A stretch of 6,336 bases of DNA, taken from Planctomycetaceae bacterium. GTDB lineage: Bacteria > Planctomycetota > Planctomycetia > Planctomycetales > Planctomycetaceae. The number at the start of each line of letters is the position of its first letter. Within the stretch, counting starts at the first letter, position 1. The notes under the pieces are model-generated. The model saw nothing but the letters and a program-made list of their open reading frames with translations, was not told the origin of the DNA and searched no databases. The position numbers were made by a program, and so were the translations under genes. This document shows positions 5,921-6,336 of this stretch, one piece after another. The stretch lies in contig JAJDEK010000543.1 of NCBI GenBank assembly GCA_029259875.1, positions 1 through 6,336 on the forward strand, read 5' to 3'.

Positions 5921-5939
5921 AATTAATTTAAGGTTAATT
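5921..5939. other. AT-rich inverted repeat upstream of the MazG-like gene
   Basis: AATTAA and TTAATT form perfect 6-bp arms around a 7-nt centre in the 74-nt gap between the TPR stop and the MazG-like start. It could be an operator-like site, but AT-rich gaps often give such matches by chance. I see no terminator in this gap. Confidence 0.2.
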
Positions 5940-5966
5940 TGTTGAACTGGCGTGAATGACTGGAAT

Positions 5967-6284
5967 CTATCGTTTTTTCTTCAAATCGATTGCTTTCGCG
6001 TGACCCGGATTTTGCTGTAGCAAAAGATCTAATTGAGTGAGGGCTTCCTCTTTTTTTCCGGAGTCGAATAAGGTCTTTGCCAATAGGAATCGCATGTCTT
6101 CATTTTTTTCATCCAGGTGTAAAACTATTTTTAACTCACGGACAGCTAACTCAGACTGATTCAGCTTCACTGCTGTTTCGGCAAGTTGCTGATGTATTAC
6201 CGGGTCGAGTACATCAACGTAGAAGCTCTGTTTACCACAATGTAATGCGTCTTCAAATTTTTGCTTATCAATATAGAGCTTCAT
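5967..6284 (-). CDS. TPR protein, C-terminal segment downstream of an in-frame stop
   Basis: This stretch of 105 residues consists almost wholly of tetratricopeptide repeats, helical hairpins that mediate protein contacts. The first is truncated (LMKLYIDKQKFEDAL at the start), the second spans about 29-60 (HQQLAETAVKLNQSELAVRE) and the third about 61-94 (FLLAKTLFDSGKKEEAL, then NPGHAKAIDLKKKR). The only ATG, 6282-6284, falls at about position 8 of the first repeat, in the middle of helix A, with no Shine-Dalgarno nearby; that is a poor place for a natural N-terminus. The same frame is TPR-like upstream of a TAA at 6291-6293, so this is most likely the C-terminal part of a longer protein. It may be made by reinitiation, by readthrough, or not at all. 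No signal peptide or membrane segment is visible in this part. The partner and role are unknown. Confidence 0.7.
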   Translation of the reverse strand: MKLYIDKQKFEDALHCGKQSFYVDVLDPVIHQQLAETAVKLNQSELAVRELKIVLHLDEKNEDMRFLLAKTLFDSGKKEEALTQLDLLLQQNPGHAKAIDLKKKR

Positions 6285-6290
6285 TAAGAT

Positions 6291-6336
6291 TTACATGCTC
6301 TTGTCGTTAGCAGGATCCAGATGAACATACTTGATC
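6291..6336 (-). pseudogene. Upstream part of the interrupted TPR gene (cut by the window edge)
   Basis: The codons entering from the right edge read IKYVHLDPANDKSM and then TAA (6291-6293). The pattern of hydrophobic residues followed by LDPAN is the usual end of one TPR and start of the next. Two codons after the stop the same frame resumes with the ATG of the downstream TPR segment. When aligned to the TPR consensus, the stop falls at about position 5 of helix A, often Tyr, and TAA is one base away from TAT or TAC. A nonsense mutation or a sequencing error is the simplest reading. Confidence 0.6.

Noticed and set aside
1..6336. CRISPR array, tRNA or rRNA gene, insertion sequence, prophage or attachment site
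   Set aside because: Nearly all bases are covered by seven co-directional coding regions, and the gaps (under 150 nt) show no direct repeats, cloverleaf or transposase sequence.

Overview
The window looks like a chromosomal segment from a planctomycete (order Planctomycetales in the broad sense) of moderate, mid-40s-by-eye GC content. No rRNA or marker gene is present. The assignment rests on the mix of families: paired ExbD genes beside ExbB, a secreted squalene-cyclase-type repeat protein ending in HEAT-like repeats, an MJ0042-type zinc ribbon fused to a membrane protein, an FHA protein and a MazG-like protein with a terminal Cys cluster. Several start codons also lack a recognisable Shine-Dalgarno sequence, which is common in that phylum. 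Everything convincing is on the minus strand, so the genes are read from high to low coordinates.

Right end (5524-6336): the end of a TPR protein, then a short MazG-like nucleotide pyrophosphohydrolase. The TPR reading frame is cut by an in-frame TAA at 6291-6293. TPR-like sequence continues in the same frame on both sides, and the next ATG falls in the middle of a TPR helix, so this looks like one gene broken by a nonsense codon (or a sequence error) rather than two genes.

Centre and left (1-5377): a run of six co-directional genes with short gaps (about 38, 20, 19, 70 and 66 nt). In transcription order they are: a secreted prenyltransferase/squalene-oxidase-repeat protein with HEAT-like repeats; an unrecognised single-pass membrane protein with an acidic linker and a basic C-terminal domain; an ExbB/TolQ/MotA-type channel subunit; a compact ExbD; a second, long ExbD with an N-terminal zinc ribbon and a disordered region that includes ten consecutive Asp; and an FHA-domain protein cut off by the window edge. 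A sigma70-like promoter candidate lies just upstream of the first gene.

Taken together, ExbB plus two ExbD proteins should form a proton-driven inner-membrane motor. The unrecognised single-pass protein has the layout expected of a periplasmic force transducer (TonB or TolA analogue), and the secreted toroid/HEAT protein is a possible periplasmic partner. The cytoplasmic side is unusual: the second ExbD carries a zinc ribbon and a linker of about 180 residues, and the next gene encodes an FHA domain that seems to have lost most of its phosphothreonine-binding residues. The membership of this system and its function are inferred; only the channel and ExbD identities are firm.
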